Shown here piece by piece: positions 31,710-41,423 of a stretch of DNA of 64,000 bases. Positions within the stretch are counted from its first letter, which is position 1, and each line of letters starts with the position of its first letter. The translations under genes and the position numbers were made by a program. A model generated the notes under the pieces. It saw only the letters and a program-made list of their open reading frames with translations, had not been told where the DNA came from and did not search any database. Origin of the DNA: Gordonia crocea (lineage in GTDB: Bacteria > Actinomycetota > Actinomycetes > Mycobacteriales > Mycobacteriaceae); assembly GCF_009932435.1 (NCBI RefSeq), contig NZ_BJOU01000011.1, forward strand, positions 1 to 64,000. The letters are read 5' to 3'.

Positions 31710-32766
31710 CCACGTCACCGTCGACCATGACGTAGTCCTTGCCCTCCATGCGGACCTTGCCCGCGGCTTTGGCGGCAGCCATCGAACCGGCGGCGTCGAG
31801 GTCGTCGAAGGACACGACCTCGGCCTTGATGAAGCCCTTTTCGAAGTCGGTGTGGATGACCCCGGCGGCCTTGGGTGCGGTGTCACCCTGGTGGATGGTC
31901 CAGGCGCGCGATTCCTTGGGGCCGGCGGTGAGATAGGTCTGCAGGCCCAGGGTGTGGAACCCGGCCCGGGCCAGCGACCGCAGCCCCGGCTCGTCCTGGC
32001 CGATCGAATCCAGTAGTTCCTGTGCGTCGGACTCCTCGAGCTCGAGCAGTTCGCTCTCCACCTTGGCGTCGAGGAACACCGCGTCGGCGGGGGCGATGGT
32101 GTCGCGCAGCTGCTGCTTGCGCGCATCGTCGGTGAGCACCGCCTCGTCGGCGTTGAACACGTAGAGGAACGGCTTGGCCGTCATCAGGTGCAGCTCGCGC
32201 ACCGATGCCAGGTCGAATGAATCCTTCTGCGAGAACAGGGTTTTGCCGTCGTCGAGGATCTCCTGGGCGCGCTGGGCGGCGGCGAGGGTCTCGGCGAGAT
32301 CCTTGTTCTTGCGGGCATCTTTCTCCAACCGCGGGATCGCCTTCTCCAGCGTCTGCAGGTCGGCCAGGATCAGCTCGGTCTCGATGACCTCGATGTCGGC
32401 GAGCGGGTCGACGCGGCCGTCGACGTGGACCACGTCGTCGTCGGCGAACACGCGCACCACCTGGCAGATGGCGTCGGCCTCGCGGATGTTGGCGAGGAAC
32501 TGGTTGCCCATGCCCTCGCCCTCGGAGGCACCCTTGACGATGCCGGCGATGTCGACGAAGGAGACGGTCGCGGGCAGGATCCGCTCGGACCCGAAGATCT
32601 CCGCGAGGCGCTCGAGCCGCTTGTCGGGCAGCTCGACCACCCCGATGTTCGGCTCGATCGTCGCGAACGGGTAGTTCGCGGCGAGCACATCGTTGCGCGT
32701 CAGCGCGTTGAACAGGGTGGACTTGCCGACGTTGGGCAGCCCGACGATTCCGAGGGTAAGACTCAC
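31687..32766 (-). CDS. ychF: YchF/OLA1 GTP/ATPase
   Basis: The 359-residue protein is a full-length YchF. It has a P-loop ([11 protein letters not shown]), [23 protein letters not shown] (read [22 protein letters not shown]), FNADE in the altered G4 position that favours ATP, and a C-terminal TGS domain ending [13 protein letters not shown]. YchF binds the ribosome and is a universally conserved translation and stress factor. Its 3' end appears to be an insertion hotspot here. Confidence 0.96.
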   Translation of the reverse strand: MSLTLGIVGLPNVGKSTLFNALTRNDVLAANYPFATIEPNIGVVELPDKRLERLAEIFGSERILPATVSFVDIAGIVKGASEGEGMGNQFLANIREADAICQVVRVFADDDVVHVDGRVDPLADIEVIETELILADLQTLEKAIPRLEKDARKNKDLAETLAAAQRAQEILDDGKTLFSQKDSFDLASVRELHLMTAKPFLYVFNADEAVLTDDARKQQLRDTIAPADAVFLDAKVESELLELEESDAQELLDSIGQDEPGLRSLARAGFHTLGLQTYLTAGPKESRAWTIHQGDTAPKAAGVIHTDFEKGFIKAEVVSFDDLDAAGSMAAAKAAGKVRMEGKDYVMVDGDVVEFRFNN

Positions 32767-32885
32767 GGGAGGTCAGTCTATCGGTGCACGTTTCGGAACA
32801 TTCCGGGCGTACCGTGCGTTAACCGGGCACGATCGAGATGAGCCGAGCACCACGGTGTCGGCCCCGACTCTGCTAGGAGACCCCC

Positions 32886-33245
32886 ATGGCCTACAACGAC
32901 GGCCCCTTCGGCATGGATCCCGACGACTTCGACCGCTTCGCCCGCGAGGCCGGCGAGAGTCTGCGCGGCATGTTCGCCAAGTTCGTGACCAACCAGGGCC
33001 CCGCCTTCTCGTCGGCGTTCACCACCGCCCGCGACACCCGGACCGCCGCCCCCGAGCAGGAGACTGCCGCCGACGCCGGCAACGGCGTCTGGGCGATCAT
33101 CGCCCGCGACGGCGACACCGCCCGCGTCGAGCAGGTATACCCCACCGAGATCGAGGCCCTGCGCGCCAACCAGCACAACACCGACGAGCACCGCCGCGTC
33201 CGGTTCCTGCCGTACGGCATCGCCATCAGCGCCCTCGACGACTGA
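32886..33245 (+). CDS. Conserved small hypothetical protein (119 aa)
   Basis: The acidic protein begins MAYNDGPFGMDPDDFDRFAREAGESL and has a C-terminal part with VWAIIARDGDTARVEQVYPTEIEAL (split at DTARVEQ), which looks like a small beta-alpha module. AGGAG lies about 6 nt before the ATG. I know no function. It precedes two short genes on the same strand with a 5-bp gap, suggesting an operon. Confidence 0.72.
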   Translation: MAYNDGPFGMDPDDFDRFAREAGESLRGMFAKFVTNQGPAFSSAFTTARDTRTAAPEQETAADAGNGVWAIIARDGDTARVEQVYPTEIEALRANQHNTDEHRRVRFLPYGIAISALDD

Positions 33246-33250
33246 CCGCG

Positions 33251-33601
33251 ATGCGTGTCGTCTCCATCATCGCCGACCTCGCGGTCCCCGACCTGCCGCA
33301 GGCCAAGGACTTCTACGCCGACTACCTCGGACTGCGCGACGAGGAGTTCAACCTGGGCTGGGTGGCGCGCTACACCTCCCCGGAGACCGGTGCGCACCTG
33401 CAGATCCTCACCGAGGATGCGAGTGCGCCGGTGAACCCGGTGGTGACGGTCAAGGTCGTCGACATCGACGAAGCGCTCGCCGAGGCGAACCGCCGCGGCT
33501 ACGAGATCGTGCACCCGCTCACCGTCGAACCGTGGGGCGTGAAGCGGTTCTTCGTGCGGGCCCCCGACGGCAACGTGTTCAACATCGCCGAGGATCACTG
33601 A
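33251..33601 (+). CDS. VOC-family (glyoxalase/bleomycin-resistance-like) protein
   Basis: The 116-residue protein has the VOC beta-alpha-beta-beta-beta pattern: IIADLAVPDLPQAKDFYADYLGL at the start (split at QAKDFY), GWVARYTSPETGAHLQIL, and FFVRAPDGNVFNIAEDH at the end. Candidate metal ligands such as the late Glu and His are present, but the full triad cannot be assigned. Substrate unknown. It is followed by a lipoprotein gene two bases after its stop. Confidence 0.82.
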   Translation: MRVVSIIADLAVPDLPQAKDFYADYLGLRDEEFNLGWVARYTSPETGAHLQILTEDASAPVNPVVTVKVVDIDEALAEANRRGYEIVHPLTVEPWGVKRFFVRAPDGNVFNIAEDH

Positions 33602-33603
33602 CC

Positions 33604-34092
33604 ATGGCCGCAGCACGCCTGCGCCTCGCCGCGGCCATCGGCCTGACCGGCATCATCGCGACGATGCTCGTCGGCTGCACCTCGACCGAGTCGACGACGG
33701 CCATCACCTATTCCTTCGTGGGATCCTCGGTCGCCCCGGCCTACCACACCGAATACCGGATCGACGTCCGCGACGGGCGTGCGACCATCCGCGTCGGGAG
33801 CTACGGCACCGTCGACGAGACCGAGTCCCCCCGGGCCACCGAATCCAAGAAGATCAGCGACAAACAGTGGCGCAGCCTGATTGGCGGGTTGGACCGGCTT
33901 CCCTCCTCCGCCGACGCGAAGGGATGCACCGGCGGCTCGACCTTCCGGGTCACTGCCGCCGATGAGGCGAAGACCCTCCTGGACACGACGGTCTATGCCT
34001 GCGGCGACGCCAATCAGGCCAAGGCCGACGCGCTGGCCGATTTCATCAAGCCGGTGTCGTCGATGTTCGACATCGAGGCACTGCGCTCCTAG
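33604..34092 (+). CDS. Lipoprotein, function unknown
   Basis: The 162-residue protein has a lipoprotein signal with TMLVGC (Cys25). The mature domain is beta-rich, with a Cys pair (KGCTGGS and VYACGD) that could form a disulfide. The sequence SDKQWRSLIGGLDRLP is reminiscent of small secreted stress or inhibitor-like domains, but I assign no family. ATG 33604 directly follows the VOC stop. It is convergent with the lipase gene 12 bp on. Confidence 0.75.
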   Translation: MAAARLRLAAAIGLTGIIATMLVGCTSTESTTAITYSFVGSSVAPAYHTEYRIDVRDGRATIRVGSYGTVDETESPRATESKKISDKQWRSLIGGLDRLPSSADAKGCTGGSTFRVTAADEAKTLLDTTVYACGDANQAKADALADFIKPVSSMFDIEALRS

Positions 34093-34104
34093 GCCCGGCC
34101 GGAA

Positions 34105-35031
34105 TCAACGAACCGGCCCGACGAAGGGCAGCACCGTGGTGCAGTCGGCCGGACGCGCCCGCGTCGGATCCAAGGCGTTGAGGACTTCGCGCACCGCGAT
34201 CGGGTCGGCCGTCATCTCGTAGTGCTCGGTGTAATCGGTGGCGCACCGATCCTGCAGGACGACGTTGCGCACGTTCGGTCCGCGCAGCAGGCCGGTGCGG
34301 TACGGCGTCGCGACCTCGTCGTAGCGGGTCACGATCATCGTGAAGTCGACGTCGGGCGAACGCCGCGGGTCCGGGTCGAGTACGCGCAGAAACGGTGAGC
34401 CGGTGTTGAACTGGCACGGCCCGCCGCATTGGCGCGCGGCCCCGGGGATGTTCAACAGCCCGGCGAACGCCGTCTGGACGCCGCTGAGGTCGGAACCGTG
34501 CAGCGGGGCACCCAGAGCGATGTAGTCGTCAACCTTCGCCCGGCCGCCCAGGTGGTTGAGGTAGTAGAACGGGATGGCCCCGCCCATCGAGTGGCCGACG
34601 AGGTCGACCTTCGCCGCTCCGGTCGCCGCGCGGACGCGGTCGATGAATGCGCTGATCTGCCGCGCACTCTCCTGGGCCGTCGTCACCGCGCCGACGGGGC
34701 CCAGCCATCCCAGGCCGTAGGTGGTGGTGAACACGCAGTAGCCGGCGCCGGCCAACACCGGGGACATCGTGTTCCAGGTGATCGTGTCATTGCTCAACCC
34801 GTGCAGCAGGACGACGGGTTGCGGGTGGCGCGCATCTGGCCGGCACCGCCAGTCGTTGGCGCCGGACGGCGACGATCCGGGTGCCCGCAACTGCGCCGCC
34901 ACACCGCCGAGGTAGCTGTAGTCCGGCGCCGCATCAGCCGACGACATGCCCGTCGCGAGACAAGCGAGTCCGACGGCTGTGGCAGCCACTGTCGCCGCAC
35001 TGCGCCGGTGGAATCCTCGGATCCGTGTCAT
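34105..35031 (-). CDS. Secreted triacylglycerol lipase
   Basis: The 308-residue enzyme has a signal peptide (RR start, GLACLATGMSSADAAPD). It then shows VVLLHGLSNDTITWN (oxyanion hole), nucleophile elbow LVGHSMGGAIPFYYLN, and late PDVDFTMIVTRYDEVATPY with the catalytic Asp region and YTEHYEM with the His. Cys pairs occur at GGPCQF and DRCAT. It should cleave lipid esters outside the cell. ATG 35031 gives the proper signal peptide. A TetR gene lies divergently upstream across a 22-bp palindrome. Confidence 0.87.
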   Translation of the reverse strand: MTRIRGFHRRSAATVAATAVGLACLATGMSSADAAPDYSYLGGVAAQLRAPGSSPSGANDWRCRPDARHPQPVVLLHGLSNDTITWNTMSPVLAGAGYCVFTTTYGLGWLGPVGAVTTAQESARQISAFIDRVRAATGAAKVDLVGHSMGGAIPFYYLNHLGGRAKVDDYIALGAPLHGSDLSGVQTAFAGLLNIPGAARQCGGPCQFNTGSPFLRVLDPDPRRSPDVDFTMIVTRYDEVATPYRTGLLRGPNVRNVVLQDRCATDYTEHYEMTADPIAVREVLNALDPTRARPADCTTVLPFVGPVR

Positions 35032-35055
35032 GTGCCCGCTTTCCTCTCGACATTG

Positions 35056-35077
35056 AATGACCGACCGGTCGGTCATT
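35056..35077. promoter_or_regulatory. 22-bp perfect palindrome, TetR-type operator
   Basis: AATGACCGACC directly abuts its exact inverse GGTCGGTCATT. It lies 25 bp before the lipase start and 61 bp before the TetR start. The ACCGACCGGTCGGT core is of the kind bound by TetR-family repressors. Confidence 0.75.
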
Positions 35078-35138
35078 ACCGTAGCACGGCATGGTCAGGG
35101 GGCTAGGATGAACTCGGTCCCGATCACAGGAGGAGTCG

Positions 35139-35696
35139 ATGGCCCGCCCCGCCGAACCCGGCCGTACCGCACTGCTCGAGGCAGGCGTCGACGTCGCCGC
35201 CGAACGCGGGCTCGCCGGATTGTCCGTCAACGCGGTGGTCGACGCCGCCGGCATGGCCAAGGGCAGCTTCTACCACCACTTCCCCAACCGCCGCGAGTAT
35301 CTGGTGGCGCTGCACCGCAACTACCACGACACCCTCACCGCGGAGGTGCTCGCCGCCATCGACGGCTTGACGCCGGGTCCCGACCGGCTCCGCGTCGGCA
35401 TCGACGCCTTCCTCGACGGATGTCGGCGGACCAAGGCGACGAAGGCACTGCTCGCCCAATCGCGCACCGCCGCCGACCTGCTGCCCGAGGTGGTCGCGCG
35501 AAACGCCGCGGCAACCGCACTGATGACACCCGACATCGCGGTCATCGGCTGGCACGATCCCGACGCGGTGGCGGCGATGGCGGTGGCGATGGTCGCCGAG
35601 ACGGCCCTGGCCGAGCTCTACGAGGACGGGGTGCGCAGCGACCTGCGCGCGGCGATCCACACCATGCTCACCGCGGGGCCCGCCGGACCCCGGTAG
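35139..35696 (+). CDS. TetR-family transcriptional regulator
   Basis: The 185-residue protein has the HTH GLSVNAVVDAAGMAKGSFYHHF and a C-terminal helical ligand domain with AVAAMAVAMVAETALAELYEDG (split at MVAETA). AGGAG lies about 7 nt before the ATG. It is divergent from the lipase gene and sits beside the 22-bp palindrome, so it most likely represses the lipase and itself. Ligand unknown; a fatty acid is plausible. Confidence 0.88.
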   Translation: MARPAEPGRTALLEAGVDVAAERGLAGLSVNAVVDAAGMAKGSFYHHFPNRREYLVALHRNYHDTLTAEVLAAIDGLTPGPDRLRVGIDAFLDGCRRTKATKALLAQSRTAADLLPEVVARNAAATALMTPDIAVIGWHDPDAVAAMAVAMVAETALAELYEDGVRSDLRAAIHTMLTAGPAGPR

Positions 35697-35717
35697 CCCT
35701 GCGCCGGGAAGGTCTCG

Positions 35718-36626
35718 TTACCCGCGCAGACGCGCGGCCAGTTCCACCGACGCCTCGATCTCACGACGGCGGTTCGACACGCTCTCGACGTTGAAGCCGT
35801 GCGGCGTGCCGAGTCGCCGGGCGAACCGGGTCAGCTCGGCGGCCGCCGCCAGGCACTGGTCGAACGACACCGCCAGGGTGTCGTCTGCATGCGCCAGGTC
35901 GTTGCGCAGCCAGCGCGGGACGTCGACGCCGAGCCACTCGAGGAACTCGACGGTCTTCATCGATCCGCACACCGACAGCGTGAAGATCACCGGCACGGGC
36001 TCGACCTCGGCCTCGCGGCACGCGTAGTAGTAATCCGAGAGCATGGATTTGGCCGCCGACACGTCGTAGACGACCTGGGTCACGAAGAAGGACACCCCGG
36101 CCTGCTGCTTGGCAACCATGCGGTGGTGTTCGGTGCCGGTCCGGGCGTGGCGCTCGGGAATGGCGACGCCGCCGAGCTTCAGCCCCGGATTGACCTCGGC
36201 GCGCAGCTTCTGCGCCGCCGGCAGCTCCAGGGTGCGCTCCTTGTCGCGCGAGGAGGCCCCGACGAAGACGCTGAGCACGGTCGCCGGGTCCTGCTCGGCG
36301 AGCCAGCGTTCCATGGCCTCCTCGTCGTACTTGCCGACACAGCGGTAGACGACGACCGGCCGGCGCCACCGGGCGAGGAAATCGTCGCGGAAGACCGCGG
36401 GATCCATCGTCGGCAGATACGGGAACGGGCGCTCCGCAGGGTTGCGGTCGCTCTCGTCGTCGATGTCGTAGAGCACCAGGCCGTCGAGGTCGAGCGCCTC
36501 CAGCCGGGCGAGCGTCACGTCGGCGATGCGCTGAGCGTCCTCGGGGGTCGTCGACGACCGCGGCGGCGTGATGCTGAACAGCAACACCCCGTCGCCCCGA
36601 TCAGCGATCCGTTCGGCCAGACCCAC
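35718..36626 (-). CDS. Methylenetetrahydrofolate reductase-like protein
   Basis: The 302-residue protein fits the MTHFR TIM-barrel family: LLFSITPPRSS near the start, FFVTQVVYDVSAAKSML, PVIFTLSVCGSMKTVEFLEWLGV (split at GSMKTV) and IEASVELAARL at the end. Known members reduce methylene-THF with FAD. The N terminus departs from classical MetF, so a variant function is possible. GTG 36626 was chosen because GGGGAGGG lies 4-5 nt upstream; an ORF to 36734 adds 36 poor residues. It is divergent from alkB. Confidence 0.75.
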   Translation of the reverse strand: MGLAERIADRGDGVLLFSITPPRSSTTPEDAQRIADVTLARLEALDLDGLVLYDIDDESDRNPAERPFPYLPTMDPAVFRDDFLARWRRPVVVYRCVGKYDEEAMERWLAEQDPATVLSVFVGASSRDKERTLELPAAQKLRAEVNPGLKLGGVAIPERHARTGTEHHRMVAKQQAGVSFFVTQVVYDVSAAKSMLSDYYYACREAEVEPVPVIFTLSVCGSMKTVEFLEWLGVDVPRWLRNDLAHADDTLAVSFDQCLAAAAELTRFARRLGTPHGFNVESVSNRRREIEASVELAARLRG

Positions 36627-36769
36627 GTCGCCCTCCCCGTCTCGGCGGCCCGTCGTCGCCGCCAAACGCGGTCGCCGAGCAGCACTTTCGTCCCGGCCAT
36701 CGTATAGAACCGCCACCCGCGAACCCCATGGCACCCCGACCCGTTACTTTACAAACCGAGCTATATGTA

Positions 36770-36801
36770 TAGACATTCGACATATCATCGTCTAATGTCT
36801 A
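36770..36801. promoter_or_regulatory. Inverted repeat upstream of alkB, candidate AlkU operator
   Basis: TAGACATT (36770-36777) and AATGTCTA (36794-36801) are exact inverted copies with a 16-bp spacer in an unusually AT-rich stretch. TTTACA (36748-36753) and TATAGA (36768-36773) are promoter-like, so binding would block transcription. A TetR gene ends the operon. CTAGTGAC (36799-36806) also matches the CTAGTNAC motif noted elsewhere. Confidence 0.5.
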
Positions 36802-36840
36802 GTGACGTAGTCCACAGCCAACCCATCTAGGAGGGTCTCC

Positions 36841-38106
36841 ATGACCACCGCACCCCTGAGTCGCGCCACCGACGACGGCGCCGTCGATCCACTGGAGTGG
36901 CGCGACAAGAAGCGCTACCTGTGGTTGCTCGGCCTGATCGCCCCGACCGCGCTCTTCGTCGGCATCGGCATCATCACGTTCTCCAACTGGCTCGGCAGTC
37001 GCTTTGACACCCCGGTCACCCACCTGATCGCGACGGTGTCGCCGATGTGGTGGTGGATCGGCCCGCTGCTCGTCTACGTCCTGCTGCCCATCCTCGACGT
37101 GTTCTTCGGCCCCGACGGCTCCAATCCGCCCGACGAACTGATCGAGCAGCTGGAGAACGACAAGTACTACCGGTACTGCACCTACGCCTACATCCCGTTC
37201 CAGATCGCCAGCCTCTTCACCGCCGGCTACCTCTGGTCGACGTCCAGCCTGAGCTGGATGGGCATCGACGGCGGACTGAGCCTGGCGTCGAAGATCGGTC
37301 TGGCCCTGTCCATCGGCGCCATGGGCGGCATCGGCATCAACACCGCGCACGAACTGGGCCACAAGAAAGACAGCCTGGAGCGCTGGCTCTCCAAGATCAC
37401 GCTCGCCCAGACCCTCTACGGCCACTTCTACATCGAGCACAACCGTGGCCACCACGTCCGCGTCGCCACCCCCGAGGACCCGGCGACCTCGCGCTTCGGC
37501 GAATCGTTCTGGACCTTCCTCCCGCGCAGCGTGTGGGGCAGCCTCCGCTCGTCAATCGAACTCGAGCGCAACCGCCTCAAGCGCACCGAGAAGTCCTTCT
37601 GGCACCCGAGCAACGACGTCCTGAACGCGTGGGCCTTCTCCGTCGTCCTCTGGGGCGCCCTGCTGGCCCTGTTCGGCATCGGCATCCTGCCGTTCCTGCT
37701 CATCCAGGCGGTCTACGGCTTCTCGCTGCTGGAGACGGTGAACTACCTCGAGCACTACGGCCTGCTCCGGCAGAAGGGCAAGACCGGACGGTACGAGCGC
37801 TGCACCCCGCAGCACAGCTGGAACTCCGACCACATCTGCACCAACATCTTCCTCTACCACCTGCAGCGCCACAGCGATCACCACGCGAACCCCACGCGCC
37901 GCTACCAGGTGCTCCGGAGCTTCGACGAGGCGCCGAACCTGCCCAGCGGCTACGCCAGCATGATCACGCTGGCCTACTTCCCGCCGATCTGGCGCAAGGT
38001 GATGGACCACCGCGTCGTCGAGCATTACGACGGCGACATCACCCGGGCCAACATCGCGCCGGCCAAGCGGGCGAAGATCCTCGCGCGATACGGGGTGTCC
38101 GCATGA
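36841..38106 (+). CDS. alkB: Alkane 1-monooxygenase (AlkB)
   Basis: The 421-residue di-iron membrane hydroxylase has all His boxes: HELGHK (170-175), EHNRGHH (199-205), NYLEHYG (301-307) and LQRHSDHHA (341-349), with about six membrane helices. It oxidises medium- to long-chain n-alkanes to 1-alkanols using electrons from rubredoxin. GGAGGG lies 5 nt before the ATG. Its stop overlaps the first rubredoxin start (ATGA), beginning a tightly coupled operon like those in Gordonia and Rhodococcus. Confidence 0.97.
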   Translation: MTTAPLSRATDDGAVDPLEWRDKKRYLWLLGLIAPTALFVGIGIITFSNWLGSRFDTPVTHLIATVSPMWWWIGPLLVYVLLPILDVFFGPDGSNPPDELIEQLENDKYYRYCTYAYIPFQIASLFTAGYLWSTSSLSWMGIDGGLSLASKIGLALSIGAMGGIGINTAHELGHKKDSLERWLSKITLAQTLYGHFYIEHNRGHHVRVATPEDPATSRFGESFWTFLPRSVWGSLRSSIELERNRLKRTEKSFWHPSNDVLNAWAFSVVLWGALLALFGIGILPFLLIQAVYGFSLLETVNYLEHYGLLRQKGKTGRYERCTPQHSWNSDHICTNIFLYHLQRHSDHHANPTRRYQVLRSFDEAPNLPSGYASMITLAYFPPIWRKVMDHRVVEHYDGDITRANIAPAKRAKILARYGVSA

Positions 38107-38264
38107 GCGCCTACCGCTGCCCGGTGTGCGAATACGTCTACGACGAGGCCGCCGGCGCCCCGCGCGAAGGCTTCCCGGCCGGCACCGCGTGGGCCGACAT
38201 CCCCGACGACTGGCCCTGCCCCGACTGCGGGGTCCGGGAAAAGATCGACTTCGAAGGAGTATGA
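38103..38264 (+). CDS. rubA: Rubredoxin (first of two)
   Basis: The 53-residue iron protein has two CxxC pairs, [10 protein letters not shown] and CPDCGVREK, and the conserved [14 protein letters not shown] segment. It carries electrons between rubredoxin reductase and AlkB. It overlaps alkB by 4 nt. Some alk operons encode two rubredoxin types of which only one serves AlkB; which one works here cannot be told. Confidence 0.94.
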   Translation: MSAYRCPVCEYVYDEAAGAPREGFPAGTAWADIPDDWPCPDCGVREKIDFEGV

Positions 38265-38266
38265 CC

Positions 38267-38446
38267 ATGGACTTCAAGCTCTTCCGCTGCGCCCAGTGCG
38301 GATTCGAGTACGACGAGGAGCTCGGCTGGCCCGAGGACGGCATCGAGCCCGGGACCCGCTGGGACGACATCCCCGACGACTGGAGCTGCCCCGACTGCGG
38401 CGCCGCCAAAGCCGACTTCGACATGGTCGAGGTGGCCCGGTCGTGA
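38267..38446 (+). CDS. rubA: Rubredoxin (second of two)
   Basis: The 59-residue protein has [19 protein letters not shown] and [11 protein letters not shown], the standard rubredoxin knuckles, with [14 protein letters not shown] between. GAAGGAG (38253-38259) is 7 nt before ATG 38267, which favours it over ATG 38261. It differs from the first rubredoxin after the first CxxC (CG versus CE) and has a longer acidic tail. It overlaps the reductase gene by 4 nt. Confidence 0.94.
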   Translation: MDFKLFRCAQCGFEYDEELGWPEDGIEPGTRWDDIPDDWSCPDCGAAKADFDMVEVARS

Positions 38447-39642
38447 CCACCGCCGGACCCGCGCGGCCCGGTGACGCGGTGGTGATCGTCGGCGGCGGCG
38501 TCGCCGGCATCACCGCCGCCGAAAGCCTGCGGTCCGCGGGATTCACCGGCCCGGTCACCGTGATCGGCGAGGAACCCCAGCTGCCGTACCGGCGCACCGC
38601 GTTGAGCAAGGACCTCCTCGCCGCCGACCTCTCCCCGGACAAGATCCGCCTGCGCAAACCGGAGTTCTGGGCCGAGCGCGACATCACGATCGTCACCGGC
38701 ACCACCGTCGCCGCGGTCGACGCCGAGACCCGCGAGGTCGTCTGCGCCGACGGCCGACGCGTCGGATACCGCGCCCTGGTCCTGGCCACCGGTGGCCGAC
38801 CGCGCACCGTCGACACCGTGGACCCGACGGTACCGTCCCTGCGGCACCACGGTGACGCCCTCGAACTGCAGCGCCGGCTGCCCAGCCAACCGGTCGTGAT
38901 CATCGGCGGCGGGCTGATCGGGTTGGAGATCGCCGCCTCGGCGACCGCGGTCGCACCGTCGGTCACCGTGCTGGAGGCGGCCCCGACGGTGCTCGCCCGG
39001 GTGCTGCCGGCACAGGCGGCCGACGCGGTGGTGGCGCTGCACCACGACCACGGCGTGGCCATCCACACCGGGGTCGACATCGCCGCGGCCACGCCGACGA
39101 CGGTGACCACCACCGACGGCACCCGCTACGAGGGCACCGTCCTCAGCGCGATCGGCATGGTCCCCGACACCGCCCTGGCCCGCTCGGCCGGCGCCGAGGT
39201 CGGCCCGGCCGGAATCCTCGTCGACCGCGACCTGCGCAGCTCGGTTCCCGGCGTCTACGCGGCCGGCGACGCCGCGGCCACCCCGCACCCGCTCACCGGT
39301 GAACCGGCCCGTGCCGAGCAGTGGATGACCGCCACCGACCACGGCAAGCTGGTCGCCGCGACCATCCTGGCCGACTTCGGCGCCGACGAGGCGCCCGCAC
39401 CGGCCGTCTCACCGATCCCCCTGGCGTGGACCATCCACTACAGTCGAAACATGCAGTTGGCGGGGTGGCCGGGAATGGCCGATCGAGTCGTGGCCGAGGG
39501 CGATGTCGCCGGTTTCGACGCGGAGATCCGCTGCTACCTCGGCGAGGACCTGGTCGGTGGCGTGGCCCTCGGCCGCCCGGTGGCCGGACGGGCGATGCGC
39601 ACCCAGATCGAGGACGCACTCACCGCGCCGGTCCGCCGATGA
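38443..39642 (+). CDS. rubB: Rubredoxin reductase (FAD, NADH-dependent)
   Basis: The 399-residue flavoprotein has an N-terminal FAD motif [17 protein letters not shown], the NAD motif [27 protein letters not shown], and the late FAD contact [13 protein letters not shown]. It passes electrons from NAD(P)H to the rubredoxins for AlkB. GTG 38443 overlaps the preceding stop in GTGA. The C-terminal region ([15 protein letters not shown]) is typical of rubredoxin rather than ferredoxin reductases. Confidence 0.93.
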   Translation: MTTAGPARPGDAVVIVGGGVAGITAAESLRSAGFTGPVTVIGEEPQLPYRRTALSKDLLAADLSPDKIRLRKPEFWAERDITIVTGTTVAAVDAETREVVCADGRRVGYRALVLATGGRPRTVDTVDPTVPSLRHHGDALELQRRLPSQPVVIIGGGLIGLEIAASATAVAPSVTVLEAAPTVLARVLPAQAADAVVALHHDHGVAIHTGVDIAAATPTTVTTTDGTRYEGTVLSAIGMVPDTALARSAGAEVGPAGILVDRDLRSSVPGVYAAGDAAATPHPLTGEPARAEQWMTATDHGKLVAATILADFGADEAPAPAVSPIPLAWTIHYSRNMQLAGWPGMADRVVAEGDVAGFDAEIRCYLGEDLVGGVALGRPVAGRAMRTQIEDALTAPVRR

Positions 39643-40238
39643 CCCGCACCTACGGCCAGGCCAGCCGCGAGCTGCTGCGCAACACCCTGCTCGACGGGTT
39701 GCGCGGCCTGCTCGTCGAGCGGGACTGGTCGGCGGTGCGGATGTCGGACGTGGCCGCCGCCTCGGGCGTCAGCCGGCAGACCGTCTACAACGAGTTCGGC
39801 ACCCGCTACGGCCTGGCCCAGGCCTACGCCCAACGGCTGGCCGGCCAACTCGCCTCCGTCGTCGGGTCGGCGCTCGTCCGCCACCCCGGCGATGTGCACG
39901 CGGCGCTGCACGGCGGGTTCTCCGAATTCTTCAGCGGTGTCGCGACCGATCCGATGGTGGCCTCCCTCCTGGCCGGCGAGGCCAAACCCGACCTCCTCAA
40001 GCTCATCACCACCGACGCCGCACCACTGATCACCACCGCCTCGGAAATCCTCGAGTCGGCGCTGACCGAATCCACATGGCTGGCGATCAGCGCCGCCGAC
40101 GCGCCCCATCTGGCCCGGTCCATCACCAGGATGGCGCTGAGCTACGTGGCGATGCCGCCCGAGGGCGACCGCGACGTGGCCGAGGACATGGCCGCCTTGT
40201 TCGGCCCGGCCTTTGAGGCCGCCCGCGGCACGCGCTGA
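39639..40238 (+). CDS. alkU: TetR-family regulator of the alk operon (AlkU-like)
   Basis: The 199-residue regulator has the HTH MSDVAAASGVSRQTVYNEFG and a helical ligand domain. ATG 39639 overlaps the reductase stop (ATGA). In Rhodococcus and Gordonia the same operon order ends with a TetR gene called alkU. It probably binds the inverted repeat before alkB and responds to alkane or fatty-acid signals. Confidence 0.86.
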   Translation: MTRTYGQASRELLRNTLLDGLRGLLVERDWSAVRMSDVAAASGVSRQTVYNEFGTRYGLAQAYAQRLAGQLASVVGSALVRHPGDVHAALHGGFSEFFSGVATDPMVASLLAGEAKPDLLKLITTDAAPLITTASEILESALTESTWLAISAADAPHLARSITRMALSYVAMPPEGDRDVAEDMAALFGPAFEAARGTR

Positions 40239-40250
40239 ACCTCCGGCGGC

Positions 40251-41423
40251 TCAGACCTCGATCACCTCGGCCTCGGGCAGCGGCCGTTCCCCGGCCTTGC
40301 GCGCCAGCTGCTCGTTGGCGTAGCGCAGGATCACCGCCACGGTCGCGACCACCGGCACGGCGAGGAAGGCGCCGCTGATGCCGAACATGGAGCCGCCGAG
40401 CATGACGGCGAGCAGCACGATCGCCGCGTGCAGTTGCATGACCTTGGCCTGCAACCACGGCTGCAGCACGTTGCCCTCGAGCTGCTGCACCGCCAGGATC
40501 ACGACGAGCATGACCACCGCGGCCACCCAGCCTTTGCCGACGAGCGCGACCAACACGGCCAGGGCGCCGGCCACCACCGCACCCACGATGGGCACGAAAC
40601 CCGCGATGAACGTGAGGACGGTCAGCACGCCAGCCAGCGGTACGCCGAGGATGAACAACGCGGCACCGATGAACACCGCGTCGACGAAGCTGACGATCGC
40701 CTGGGTGCGGATGAAGCCCGAGAGGGTCGTCCAGATCCGGCCCAGGAGATCGGCGAGATGACCGCCGGCCCGATCACCGGCCGTGCGGCGCAGCCACGGC
40801 AGGAACTTCGGCCCGTCTTTGAGGAAGAAGAACACGAGGATCAAAATCGTGAACACCATCATCAGCGTGGACGTCGCCGTGGAGACGCCGCTGACCGCCG
40901 ACTGCGCGATCGAGCCCGCACTGGACTCGACCTTCTTCTGAATGGCGTCGAGCGCCTTGGAGATCTGGTCGTCGCCGATGTTGAACGGCGGTCCCTTCAA
41001 CCAATTCTTGGCCTGCGTGATCCCGTCTGCGGCCTTGCGGCCCAGGTCGTCTGCCTGACCCACCACCGAGGGCACGATCCCGGCGACGACGCCGATCATC
41101 ACCAAGATCCCGCCCACGGTCACGAGCCCGGCGGCCACCGAATCGGCGATGCCGTGTCGGCGCAGAAACGACACTGCCGGCCACAGCACCGTCGCGAACA
41201 GCAGGGCCAGCGCCACCGGCAGCACCCCGCTCCACACCTTGCCCAGGATCGTGCCCAGGACCCACAGCAGCAAAGCGACGACGATGATCTGTCCCGATAC
41301 CCGCGCCGCGCTGGCCAGCCAGTCGCCCATCACCTGCAGCCGGTCACGGGCCTGCGGCACGGCGGTGAAGTCGTCGTCGGTCGTGGGGGTCGCGGAGCCC
41401 GGGTCCGCAGCATCGTTGGTCAC
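40251..41423 (-). CDS. AI-2E family transporter-like membrane protein
   Basis: The 390-residue protein has an acidic N-terminal tail and about eight membrane helices. It has the AI-2E/PerM pattern with a large extramembrane loop (about 125-205, KKVESSAGSIAQSAVSG) and GFVPIVGAVVAGALAVLVAL near the end (split at VVAGAL). Family members export diverse substrates or act as antiporters; the autoinducer-2 name comes from one case. GTG 41423 is chosen from the family N terminus. It is convergent with alkU. Confidence 0.84.
   Translation of the reverse strand: MTNDAADPGSATPTTDDDFTAVPQARDRLQVMGDWLASAARVSGQIIVVALLLWVLGTILGKVWSGVLPVALALLFATVLWPAVSFLRRHGIADSVAAGLVTVGGILVMIGVVAGIVPSVVGQADDLGRKAADGITQAKNWLKGPPFNIGDDQISKALDAIQKKVESSAGSIAQSAVSGVSTATSTLMMVFTILILVFFFLKDGPKFLPWLRRTAGDRAGGHLADLLGRIWTTLSGFIRTQAIVSFVDAVFIGAALFILGVPLAGVLTVLTFIAGFVPIVGAVVAGALAVLVALVGKGWVAAVVMLVVILAVQQLEGNVLQPWLQAKVMQLHAAIVLLAVMLGGSMFGISGAFLAVPVVATVAVILRYANEQLARKAGERPLPEAEVIEV

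Noticed and set aside
34097..34118. GGCCGG-N10-CCGGCC hairpin between convergent genes
   Set aside because: A 6-bp GC stem is expected often by chance in this DNA, and it overlaps the lipase 3' end. Too weak to list as a terminator.
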